A stretch of DNA of 5,074 bases, taken from positions 1-5,074 of the forward strand of contig JAZDKM010000337.1 of the NCBI GenBank assembly GCA_043803085.1, in the 5' to 3' direction. Both the position numbers and the translations under genes were made by a program. The notes under the pieces are model-generated. The model did not search any database. It saw only the letters and a program-made list of their open reading frames with translations, and had not been told where the DNA came from. This DNA comes from JAAEQG01 sp043803085. Lineage in GTDB: Bacteria > Planctomycetota > Phycisphaerae > UBA1845. Shown piece after piece: positions 1 through 5,074 of the stretch; the stretch's first letter is position 1, and each line of letters begins with the position of its first letter.

Positions 1-2306
1 TCGGGCGCGTCCTCAGCCTTCTGCTCCAGCAAGCGCCTCAGCCACTCCAGGGTATCGCGGTCCGTTCCGGACCCTGGGGCGAAGCCGGGAGCGGAGGACG
101 ATTCCTCCGGCTTCGCCGGTGCAGGCGGGGGTTGGCCGGCGGCCGGATCGGTTTGGCGAGATTCCTGCATCTTCTGTTTGGCGACTGCTTGCCATAGCTT
201 GGTGCCGATCCGGACCGAGGTCGGATCCAACGCCACGGCGGCGGTGTAGTCTTCGCCGGATTCCCGATAGCGCCCCAGGGCGTCATAGCAGTCGCCGCGG
301 AAGACATAGGCTTCCACGTCGTCCTTTTCGAGCGCGATGACGCGCGTCGCGTCGCTGATCGCCGCCTCGAGGTCTTTCAGATAGGCGTGGGCGCGTCCTC
401 GTTCGAGCAACGCCACCAGGTTGTTGGGAAACCGCTCCAGGGCCTTGTCGAAATCGCGCAGGGCGCGGGCATGCTCGTTCTGTCTCAGGTAGGCCGCGCC
501 CCGCAGCGCGAACGCCCAGGACGTGTCCTCCCCCAGTTTCAGCGCCGCGTCGAAATCCGCCAGGCACGCCGCCAGGTCCCCGGCCATCAACGCCGCGGTG
601 CCGCGCAGCAGGTAACCGTCCGGGCCGTCCGGTTTCTGTTGGACTACGCGGGCTGCGTGGGTCGCCATGCGGGCGTAGTCGTGGTGCGCACACGCCAGAG
701 TGGCGGCCAGCATCGCCGCGCCGATGTGGCCGGGATCGAGACGGAGACACTCATTCACCAGCACGGCGGCTTGGGCCAGGTCTTGGGAGGTGAGCGCTTG
801 CAGGTAAAGCGCGTAGGCCGCACCTTCGCCCGGTCCCAGGCGCGCTTCCAGCCGCTGCGCCTCCCGCGCCCGCTGGAGCTCCAGAAACGCACGCGAAATC
901 CGCGGGGCCAGTGGGTCGGTCTTTTGCGCCCCGGCTAACTGCTCGAGAAACGCGGCCGCCTCCGGCATAGACTCCTTGAACTGCTGACCGGCTCTCTCCC
1001 CACTCAACAACCGCTCTCGGAGAACTTCGAAGCCTGTCCGGGCGACGGCGATCTCCTGATCCTTCGCTTTCATCGTCTCACTCAGTTCGGCGGTCTGGGC
1101 TTCCCGCCCCCGCGAGGTCCGGGACTGGGACACCAACGCGAGCGACAGGGTGACGGCCACCACCAGCGCCGCGGCGGCGAGGGAAGCCACTTTGTTCCGC
1201 ACCACGAACTTGCGGGTGCGGACGAACAGACCGGCCCGCCGGGCCCGGATCGCTTCATGGGCCCCGAAACGCAGCAGATCGTCGCGCATCTCCGCCGCCG
1301 TCTGATAACGGCGGTCCGCATCCTTCTCCAGGGCCTTCAGGCAGATCGTTTCCAAGTCCACCGGGACGTGCGGATTCAAGGTCCGCGGCGCAAGTACCTC
1401 TGAGGTGATAATCTTCGAGATGACTTGTTCGCGCGTCTCGCCGGGGTAGGGTGGCGAGAGCGTTAACCACTCGTAGAGGGCAACACCCAACGAATAGGTA
1501 TCAGTCCGTTTGTCCACTTTCCGGCGACCGCCCATGATCTGCTCGGGCGACATGTACAACGGCGACCCCACGAACTCACCGGAGGTGGTCACCCCCGGTT
1601 GCTCCAGCATGCGGGCCAAGCCGAAGTCCAGAATGTACATCCGCCCGTCGCGGCCCAAGATCAAGTTGTGTGGCTTAACGTCCCGGTGAATCACGCCTTG
1701 CCGGTGGGCGTAATCGAGGGCGTCGGCCACCGTGGCCGTCAGCCCGGCGATCTTCTCAAACTGCTCCGGTGTCGCTGGCGCCCCCCGACCGAGGCCCGAG
1801 GCGGAGATGGATTCCCCTTGCGAACTCCCCCGGCCCACGTCGGGCACGCTGCTCATCGCTACCGTTGCTTCCGGGTCGTGAGGGGAAGGGAGAGGGTCGG
1901 TGTCTGCCGGCGCGGCGAACGAGCTGCGGGCCCAGCGACGGGCCCGGCTAATCAGGTCGTGGAGGTTTTCGCCGTGGATGAGCTCCATGGCATAGTAGTA
2001 AACACCGTTGCTTTCACCTTGAGCGTGGATCGGAACGATGTTGTCGTGATGGAGTCGGGCCGCCGCCTGGGCCTCCCGCTGAAAACGCAGCACCGAACTC
2101 CCCGTCAGGCCCAGATTGCTGGACAAGACCTTGAGCGCCACGGTCCGGTTGAGGGATTTCTGTCGCGCCTGGAAGACGGTACCCATTCCCCCGCGGCCAA
2201 TCTCTCGGATGACCTCAAAATCACCGATCTCCAGCCCGACGAGCGAGGACGGGCGGCCGGCGCCCGGAATGGGTGTATTTCCAGATTGACCTTGCTGGGA
2301 CGGCAT
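1..2306 (-). CDS. Membrane-anchored Ser/Thr protein kinase with C-terminal TPR repeats (3' end outside window)
   Basis: Hanks-type (PknB-like) Ser/Thr kinase; 768 residues are visible and the frame is still open at the window edge. The ATG at 2306-2304 is chosen because an in-frame TAA lies at 2321-2319, with no other ATG, GTG or TTG between. Seen: glycine loop IGRGGMGTV (36-44), VALK with Lys59, alphaC Glu78, catalytic loop HRDVKPHN (207-214, Asp209, Asn214), DFG (227-229), GSPLYMSPEQ (247-256), Asp269 of TDTYSLG, and Arg333. All residues needed for catalysis are present. A Ser/Pro/Gly/Ala-rich insert fills about 121-178, between the hinge region and helix E. One hydrophobic segment (about 373-393) follows a basic stretch, then a possible coiled coil (about 400-435). 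About six TPR-like units run from 496 to 697, the last four (560-697) being clearest, then a Pro/Ala/Ser-rich linker (about 717-748). Inferred topology: kinase in the cytoplasm, TPRs outside as a sensor or scaffold. Substrates are unknown. No Shine-Dalgarno sequence precedes the start. Confidence 0.93.
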   Translation of the reverse strand, partial: MPSQQGQSGNTPIPGAGRPSSLVGLEIGDFEVIREIGRGGMGTVFQARQKSLNRTVALKVLSSNLGLTGSSVLRFQREAQAAARLHHDNIVPIHAQGESNGVYYYAMELIHGENLHDLISRARRWARSSFAAPADTDPLPSPHDPEATVAMSSVPDVGRGSSQGESISASGLGRGAPATPEQFEKIAGLTATVADALDYAHRQGVIHRDVKPHNLILGRDGRMYILDFGLARMLEQPGVTTSGEFVGSPLYMSPEQIMGGRRKVDKRTDTYSLGVALYEWLTLSPPYPGETREQVISKIITSEVLAPRTLNPHVPVDLETICLKALEKDADRRYQTAAEMRDDLLRFGAHEAIRARRAGLFVRTRKFVVRNKVASLAAAALVVAVTLSLALVSQSRTSRGREAQTAELSETMKAKDQEIAVARTGFEVLRERLLSGERAGQQFKESMPEAAAFLEQLAGAQKTDPLAPRISRAFLELQRAREAQRLEARLGPGEGAAYALYLQALTSQDLAQAAVLVNECLRLDPGHIGAAMLAATLACAHHDYARMATHAARVVQQKPDGPDGYLLRGTAALMAGDLAACLADFDAALKLGEDTSWAFALRGAAYLRQNEHARALRDFDKALERFPNNLVALLERGRAHAYLKDLEAAISDATRVIALEKDDVEAYVFRGDCYDALGRYRESGEDYTAAVALDPTSVRIGTKLWQAVAKQKMQESRQTDPAAGQPPPAPAKPEESSSAPGFAPGSGTDRDTLEWLRRLLEQKAEDAP

Positions 2307-2560
2307 CAGATCGCTCGGTTACAGCCCTACTTTAATTCAGCGCCTTGGCCTAATTTGCCTTGTCCCACACGATCCGTCCCGTCGCCTGATACACACCCAT
2401 AGACGGCAGCGACGCGGCCGGACGACCGAAAATCTTTACGCCCCACCGACTTGCGACCCGGGAAACATGTCGCCACTACTATAATGTGTATCTCAAACCG
2501 CAGCCGGTCAATTACAGCTTCCACGAAATATTGTAGCCGCGCCCGCTTATCTTACGCCCA
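2307..2560. other. Leader region of the kinase gene, no supported gene
   Basis: This stretch upstream of the minus-strand kinase gene contains no convincing gene. A 65-codon minus-strand frame (2327-2524) has no ribosome binding site or recognisable motif and looks accidental. The region is visibly richer in A and T than the kinase gene, for example around 2477-2486, as expected for a promoter area. On the minus strand a TTGACC is followed by ATTATA/TATAGT, but the spacing of about 20-22 bases is too long for a confident sigma-70 promoter, so no promoter is called. Confidence 0.4.
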
Positions 2561-2764
2561 CTAAGACAACGGATCGCACACCAAGTTGGCAAACTCCCCG
2601 GCGGCATACCGGATGCCCAACGGAATATACGTGTCGAGTGCGTGATTTATTCGGGCAAAATCTTCGTCCGGCGCAGGACGGATGAAGCGGGTGGGGACAC
2701 CCGTAACCTCCGAGTGGAACTTTACTTGCGCGTGAGGGGCTTCGGAGCGAGCCGAACGTATGTC
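2561..2764 (-). pseudogene. Start-less coding remnant, C-terminal fragment of an unrecognised protein
   Basis: A minus-strand frame is open for 67 codons between a TAA (2767-2765) and a TAG (2563-2561), with no ATG, GTG or TTG near its beginning. Its translation reads like real protein rather than shadow sequence: it is mixed hydrophobic and acidic, contains TGVPTRFIRPAPDEDFARIN (residues 21-40 of the frame), and continues with ALDTYIPLGIRY and GEFANLVCDPLS before the stop. I do not recognise the family. The absence of a start and the palindrome array just upstream suggest the 3' end of a gene that lost its 5' part. It could also be a chance open frame. Confidence 0.3.
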
Positions 2765-2790
2765 TTAATAGCCCGCGGCAGAAGTTGTAG

Positions 2791-2875
2791 CACAGGCTTC
2801 CAGCCTGTGTTTTCATGGGCAAGATGCCCGTGTCACACCGCTCTTGGCCACTTTCACCACGGGCTGTTAGGCCCG
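2791..2875. repeat. Array of three closely spaced palindromes (REP-like)
   Basis: Three inverted repeats lie within 85 bases. The first is CACAGGCT/AGCCTGTG (2791-2809), a perfect 8-bp stem with loop TCC. The second is CATGGGCA/TGCCCGTG (2814-2832), an 8-bp stem with one G-T pair and loop AGA. The third is CGGGC/GCCCG (2860-2875), 5 bp around TGTTAG. The first two share the same build, 8+3+8 bases, five bases apart. Similar palindromes recur between genes in planctomycete genomes (recollection, not tested here). They could act as transcript-end structures or be passengers spread by a REP-type transposase; no transposase gene is present. Confidence 0.65.
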
Positions 2876-2902
2876 CTTCCCCAGGGCAAAGGCCGTTACC
2901 TG

Positions 2903-3007
2903 CTATGGATCGCGAAAAAACTCGTCGGAATCGTCGAACCTGGCCGACCGCCTTGGCGTATCCAAGGTAGAGAATACAACCTCCTCCTTTCCAAGAGCTA
3001 CTTGAAA
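2903..3007 (-). pseudogene. Possible short coding remnant, unrecognised
   Basis: A minus-strand frame ending in TAG at 2905-2903 translates into a protein-like stretch, GKEEVVFSTLDTPRRSARF followed by DDSDEFFRDP. Upstream the frame stays open only by running through the hairpin at 3005-3040 and the intron relic, so a true start there is unlikely. A GGAGGAGG lies about 14 bases before an in-frame TTG, too far to be convincing. It may belong to the same broken gene as the remnant at 2561-2764, with the palindrome array between the two pieces. This is weak evidence; it could be chance. Confidence 0.18.
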
Positions 3008-3045
3008 TGGCGGGTTCCGAGGCCACGGAACCCGCCATTCTTGTT
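3005..3045 (+). terminator. Perfect 14-bp hairpin followed by a short T-rich tail
   Basis: Arms 3006-3019 and 3026-3039 are exactly complementary (AATGGCGGGTTCCG with its reverse complement), leaving loop AGGCCA. The plus-strand sequence after the stem is CTTGTT, a modest T-rich tail like that of a rho-independent terminator. No intact plus-strand gene precedes it, so what it terminated is unclear. Being a perfect palindrome it could also work on the minus strand, where its tail is TTTCAAG. The group II intron relic starts right after it at 3046, which resembles the insertion preference of group IIC introns for terminator hairpins. Confidence 0.6.
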
Positions 3046-3230
3046 GTGCGCCAAACATGTTGTGAATCTTGGAGGTGCAAGTCCTTTGCGGGGCGTGATG
3101 ACCGCAACCGCGAGCCAAAGGCAAGGGCGTCCGTCGCGAGGCGGAATCTGCGGTGAGCCGATGCCCGAAACCCGCACCCGACGAACAGAAACCGGATGCG
3201 GGGCTCGCACAGCGGGGTAACCCGGCGATG
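3046..3230 (+). ncRNA. Truncated group II intron RNA, 5' end and part of domain I
   Basis: The sequence starts with GTGCG (3046-3050), the conserved 5' end of group II introns. Strongly intron-like domain I segments follow in the usual order: a TTGGAGGTGCAAGTCCTTT stem-loop (about 3069-3087), AAGGCAAGGGCGTCCGTCGC (3118-3137) running into GAGGCGGAATCTG (3138-3150), and GACGAACAGAAACCGGATGC (3180-3199). Resemblance to bacterial group II introns is from memory of such sequences, not from a search. The right end is uncertain; similarity fades after about 3210-3230. No reverse transcriptase ORF (no YADD) and no domain V hairpin are seen before the minus-strand gene that ends at 3326, so this is a relic that cannot splice alone. 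The class is not certain; placement behind a hairpin favours IIC. Confidence 0.8.
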
Positions 3231-3325
3231 GACGGGGGGACTGGATGATCATCCCGACACGCGGGCGGGGGGGGGCGAACCCCGGCGGCGGCGTGCGGCC
3301 ATTGAACATGCCGACGGTGCAAACG
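3231..3325. other. G-rich junction between intron relic and the 70-residue gene
   Basis: This short stretch holds G-runs of six (3234-3239) and nine (3267-3275) and a perfect 12-base palindrome, GGATGATCATCC (3243-3254). It may be further diverged intron sequence or the downstream flank of the minus-strand gene pair. No terminator-like hairpin with a T tail is seen for that pair. The nine-G run is a place where sequencing or assembly could be off by a base. Confidence 0.4.
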
Positions 3326-3538
3326 TTATCCCGATCGAGTCATCCGCACTACACGCGGGCCCATCGAGGTGGGCTTCTCGGGAGTATCGCCGAGCGGAGG
3401 TGACAAGTGGTAGTCGGGCTTCTTGAAGACGCCAGCCTGTTCAAGGAACCTGCGGATGGCAAACGCTTCCTCGATCTTCTTGGCGTCAACGGCCGGGTTC
3501 GTTTTGGCGATCTCCAGTGGATCAATCGCGCGCCACAT
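3326..3538 (-). CDS. Unrecognised 70-residue protein, second gene of the peptidase operon
   Basis: Small protein of unknown function. The ATG at 3538-3536 is supported by AGGAGGTGA (3551-3543), which matches the usual 16S anti-Shine-Dalgarno sequence over nine bases; its GGAGG core ends 7 bases before the start. Translation begins MWRAIDPLEIAKTNPAVDAK and ends MTRSG before TAA (3328-3326). It is hydrophilic, without signal peptide or membrane segment. Residues about 16-36 (AVDAKKIEEAFAIRRFLEQA) look like one amphipathic helix, and the rest is proline- and glycine-rich and probably extended. The gene starts 18 bases after the peptidase stop on the same strand, so the two are probably cotranscribed. 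It might be a partner, inhibitor or adaptor of that peptidase; this is inference from position only. The overlapping frame from a GTG at 3546 is less likely, because the Shine-Dalgarno sequence would overlap its start. Confidence 0.75.
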   Translation of the reverse strand: MWRAIDPLEIAKTNPAVDAKKIEEAFAIRRFLEQAGVFKKPDYHLSPPLGDTPEKPTSMGPRVVRMTRSG

Positions 3539-3540
3539 GT

Positions 3541-3553
3541 CCTCACCTCCTCC
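3541..3553 (-). promoter_or_regulatory. Very strong Shine-Dalgarno sequence of the 70-residue gene
   Basis: On the minus strand the region reads GGAGGAGGTGAGG. It contains AGGAGGTGA, a nine-base match to the usual anti-Shine-Dalgarno end of 16S rRNA, 7 bases (counted from GGAGG) before the ATG at 3538. It lies wholly between the peptidase stop codon and the small gene, which fixes the start and argues that the small gene is truly translated, and well. Confidence 0.8.
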
Positions 3554-3556
3554 AGC

Positions 3557-4477
3557 CTATTTTAGGAAGAGACCCTGAAAGAAGCCACTCCCATGGACTA
3601 CCCCAAAAACGCCGATCTTGGTCATATAATCGGCCAGAAACTGGTAATAGTCTTTAATGCTCCGGCTCAATTCGGGCTGGACTCCATAGTCATCGATGCG
3701 CAGCCCTGCGTCACGCCGGAGCACCTCCATGGAAAGCGGACGTCCATGCGAGTGCCAGCGCTGGTGATCCATCAGCACTTGAGCAACCTCCAGCGCCCGG
3801 GTTTGGCGCAGCTCTGGGGTGACCTGGATCTTGCGGGTTTCAGTTTCGGTCCAGTCCTTAAACTTGTACTTAGCCAGCCATTCCTTGAGCAGCGAGTTCG
3901 TCAGTTCTCGAGCCGCCTCGAAGCTGTGAAGCTCCGCAAGGTCGAGTTGCTGGAGCAAAATGACCTCCGCTGTCGTCAGCGTTCCGTCCTCCGATTTCTT
4001 CTTCAGGCGCTCGAACTGAACCAGGTAGGAAAGGGCTGGCACAAGCTTGCCGTTTCGCTCGATCTGCGGGTCGATCGGCCCTAAGCAGGAGAAGTAGTCC
4101 ATCATGATCCGGTCACCCGACATCGCGAAGATCGTCCCCGCCGACATGGCGCGGTTGGGGACAATCATCGTTACGTCGTCGTAGTGGTGACGGACGATGT
4201 TTACGATCCGCTCGACGACCTCGATGATGCCGCCGGGAGTGTCGATGACAAGCGCAAGGGACTTCTGGGAGGTGGCGGGTGAGGTTACCGTCTTCTCCTT
4301 TGCGGGAGCTGGGGGGCGAGCCTCGACGGCTTGCCGAACGGCGTCGTCCACTCCGGGGTAAATCGGTCCGACGATGGCCATGACATGGCTCGAAAGCCTC
4401 TGCTCGATTTCCCCCGCCAGTCGGTCGAGTTGCTTCTCGACGAAGGTCGTTACCCTGATTTGCTCGGGTTCCGCCAT
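3557..4477 (-). CDS. SDH_protease-family serine peptidase (ClpP/crotonase fold, serine dehydrogenase proteinase-like)
   Basis: This 306-residue protein resembles the serine dehydrogenase proteinase family (PF01972), related to ClpP and signal peptide peptidase A. Seen: a strand leading into IDTPGG (78-83), the expected oxyanion-hole glycines; NRAMSAGTIFAMSGDRI (108-124), with Ser112 the likely nucleophile in the MSAGT turn; and SCLGPIDPQI (130-139), a signature of the family. His242 and His244 (WHSHGRPLS, 241-249) are conserved-looking, but their role is not certain. A Pro/Ala/Thr-rich linker (about 52-72) separates an N-terminal helical part from the core. There is no signal peptide or clear membrane helix, so it is probably cytoplasmic. 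Length is near what is usual for the family. The start ATG (4477-4475) has GAGGAGG (4492-4486) 8 bases upstream. Substrate unknown. It heads a two-gene unit with the 70-residue protein. Confidence 0.88.
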   Translation of the reverse strand: MAEPEQIRVTTFVEKQLDRLAGEIEQRLSSHVMAIVGPIYPGVDDAVRQAVEARPPAPAKEKTVTSPATSQKSLALVIDTPGGIIEVVERIVNIVRHHYDDVTMIVPNRAMSAGTIFAMSGDRIMMDYFSCLGPIDPQIERNGKLVPALSYLVQFERLKKKSEDGTLTTAEVILLQQLDLAELHSFEAARELTNSLLKEWLAKYKFKDWTETETRKIQVTPELRQTRALEVAQVLMDHQRWHSHGRPLSMEVLRRDAGLRIDDYGVQPELSRSIKDYYQFLADYMTKIGVFGVVHGSGFFQGLFLK

Positions 4478-4570
4478 TGCACCCGCCTCCTCAAGGATAA
4501 GCTACATGCCGATCGCAAACCTGCTCCACTTGGGGGATCGTACTCCAAGGCGCCCTTCGGCTGCAAGCCA

Positions 4571-4596
4571 AACAGGCGGTAAGATGCGCGCCTGTT
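4571..4596. repeat. Inverted repeat with 8-bp arms
   Basis: AACAGGCG (4571-4578) and CGCCTGTT (4589-4596) are exact reverse complements around a 10-base spacer. It lies in the intergenic region upstream of the peptidase gene, about 95 bases from its start codon. It could be an operator-like dyad or another member of the intergenic palindrome family. There is no T-rich tail, so a terminator is unlikely. Confidence 0.4.
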
Positions 4597-4662
4597 ACGA
4601 CGCAAGGGGCTAACCCGCGTTTCTCACCACCACTGGGGATTGGCTGCCAGTCTGCTTATTCC

Positions 4663-4745
4663 GCCCTTTCAGGGCTTTCGTGGCGAGGACGCCTCCGGAC
4701 CCAGGGCGTTGCCCTGGGCTTTCATAGCGTGCCCTTTCAGGGCAC
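4663..4745. repeat. Second array of three palindromes (REP-like)
   Basis: Three palindromes, each with a three-base loop, lie in 83 bases: GCCCT/AGGGC around TTC (4663-4675), CCCAGGGC/GCCCTGGG around GTT (4700-4718, perfect 8-bp stem), and GTGCCCT/AGGGCAC around TTC (4729-4745, perfect 7-bp stem). The first and third share the 13-base core GCCCTTTCAGGGC. The design matches the array at 2791-2875 (three palindromes, short loops, about 85 bases) but the base sequence differs. It lies downstream of the partial gene at 4817-5074 and upstream of the peptidase gene, so it could end the transcript of the former. Confidence 0.65.
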
Positions 4746-4816
4746 AGGAGCACGGCGGCGCGCTTTGGTGAGAAATGCGGGCTAAACCGAGCCGCTTCAC
4801 CACGTGCTGATAGGGC

Positions 4817-5074
4817 CTAATCGGAGATGCGGCGGGCGAAGCGGACCGCCTGTCTGACCGAGTCGATGCGGTCCCGAGGCAGTCGGCCGTAGTGGTCCAG
4901 GTTGGCGAAGGCGACGCCCAATTCCATCACCCTAGTCAGATTGCGGAACAAGGCCCGATCATCCGCCGGCGGGGGCCAGTAAACCGGCAGTTGCACCTCC
5001 AGCCGTTGCGCGGTTCCCGGCGTGAGGCGCATCCGCGCGATCAAGCGTTCGAGCGCCGTGGTTTCCCAGCCGAC
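4817..5074 (-). CDS. C-terminal end of an unrecognised protein (5' end outside window)
   Basis: An open minus-strand frame enters from the right edge and ends at TAG (4819-4817), giving 85 residues. It stays open to the edge, so an internal start such as the TTG at 5044 is not needed. The translation looks like real protein: it begins VGWETTALERLIARMRLTPG, contains QLPVYWPPPADDRALFRNLT, and ends in a basic helical stretch RIDSVRQAVRFARRISD. There are no cysteine clusters, membrane segments or motifs I can assign, so the family is unknown. The gene lies on the same strand as the peptidase, but 339 bases and a palindrome array separate them, so one operon is unlikely. Confidence 0.7.
   Translation of the reverse strand, partial: VGWETTALERLIARMRLTPGTAQRLEVQLPVYWPPPADDRALFRNLTRVMELGVAFANLDHYGRLPRDRIDSVRQAVRFARRISD

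Larger units (their letters stand above)
4478..4816. other. Intergenic region upstream of the peptidase gene
   Basis: This stretch of about 340 bases has no convincing gene; plus-strand frames reaching into it start inside the peptidase gene on the opposite strand and lack ribosome binding sites. It holds the Shine-Dalgarno sequence of the peptidase gene (4486-4492), the inverted repeat at 4571-4596 and the palindrome array at 4663-4745. The phrase GGGCTAA followed by CC recurs (near 4607 and, as GGGCTAAACC, near 4778), hinting at degenerate repeat units. The peptidase promoter is expected here, but no clear -35/-10 pair is visible. Confidence 0.5.

Noticed and set aside
283..750. 155-codon minus-strand frame overlapping the kinase
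   Set aside because: It is in a different frame from the TPR-encoding frame and its translation is Arg/Pro/Gly-rich without motifs. The kinase frame continues unbroken across it, so no frameshift is needed.
387..938. 183-codon plus-strand open frame
   Set aside because: It lies antisense to the TPR region of the kinase gene and is rich in Arg, Gly and Gln without motifs, as expected for a shadow frame.
1599..2402. 267-codon plus-strand open frame
   Set aside because: It lies opposite the kinase gene, whose minus-strand frame carries every kinase motif. Its own translation has no recognisable domain and it has no ribosome binding site, so it is a shadow of a GC-rich gene.
2327..2524. 65-codon minus-strand frame as a small gene upstream of the kinase
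   Set aside because: It has no ribosome binding site or recognisable motif, and its base composition looks like an intergenic leader.
2791..2875. CRISPR array
   Set aside because: The units are self-complementary palindromes of differing sequence without regular spacers or a common direct repeat.
2547..3107. 186-codon minus-strand frame across the gene-poor stretch
   Set aside because: It runs through the hairpin, the palindrome array and the intron relic, and its translation is rich in Arg, Gly, Ser and Cys without any motif.
2642..3220. 192-codon plus-strand frame
   Set aside because: It crosses the palindromes, the hairpin and the intron 5' end, which are better explained as noncoding elements. 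It has no ribosome binding site and no known motif.
3046..3325. Complete, splicing-competent group II intron
   Set aside because: No reverse transcriptase ORF, domain V or 3' boundary is visible, and an oppositely oriented gene ends at 3326, so only a 5' fragment can be supported.
3593..4084. 163-codon plus-strand frame
   Set aside because: It is antisense to the peptidase gene, which has family motifs and a good ribosome binding site.

Overview
The window looks like chromosomal DNA of a planctomycete (Planctomycetota), GC-rich with short arrays of palindromes between genes. The main evidence is a large membrane-anchored Ser/Thr protein kinase carrying TPRs, with the HRDVKPHN catalytic loop and the low-complexity kinase insert often seen in that phylum. 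The intergenic palindromes (CACAGGCT..AGCCTGTG, CCCAGGGC..GCCCTGGG, GTGCCCT..AGGGCAC) fit the same assignment. The lineage is an inference from gene style, not from a marker gene.

Layout, left to right. (1) 1-2306, minus strand: N-terminal 768 residues of the kinase/TPR protein, whose 3' end lies outside the window. It is one uninterrupted reading frame; the long frames opposite it on the plus strand are shadows. (2) 2307-3045: a gene-poor stretch holding the leader of the kinase gene, a 67-codon minus-strand remnant without a start (2561-2764), three closely spaced palindromes (2791-2875), a second possible remnant (2903-3007), and a perfect 14-bp hairpin (3005-3040). (3) 3046 to about 3230, plus strand: the start of a group II intron RNA (5' GTGCG and recognisable domain I sequence) with no reverse transcriptase ORF and no visible domain V, so a truncated relic. 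It begins six bases after the hairpin stem. (4) 3326-4477, minus strand: a two-gene unit. The first gene encodes a 306-residue ClpP/crotonase-fold serine peptidase of the SDH_protease (serine dehydrogenase proteinase, PF01972) type. The second, 18 bases downstream, encodes an unrecognised 70-residue protein and has a nine-base perfect Shine-Dalgarno sequence. (5) 4478-4816: intergenic DNA with an inverted repeat and a second array of three palindromes. (6) 4817-5074, minus strand: C-terminal 85 residues of an unrecognised protein whose start lies outside the window.

All recognised protein genes are on the minus strand, but only the peptidase and the 70-residue gene are close enough to suggest an operon. 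The kinase probably senses something outside the cytoplasm through its TPR half and signals inside through its kinase domain. Nothing in the window links it to the peptidase pair. The most interesting points are the peptidase/small-protein pair, the group II intron relic placed directly behind a hairpin, and the two palindrome arrays.
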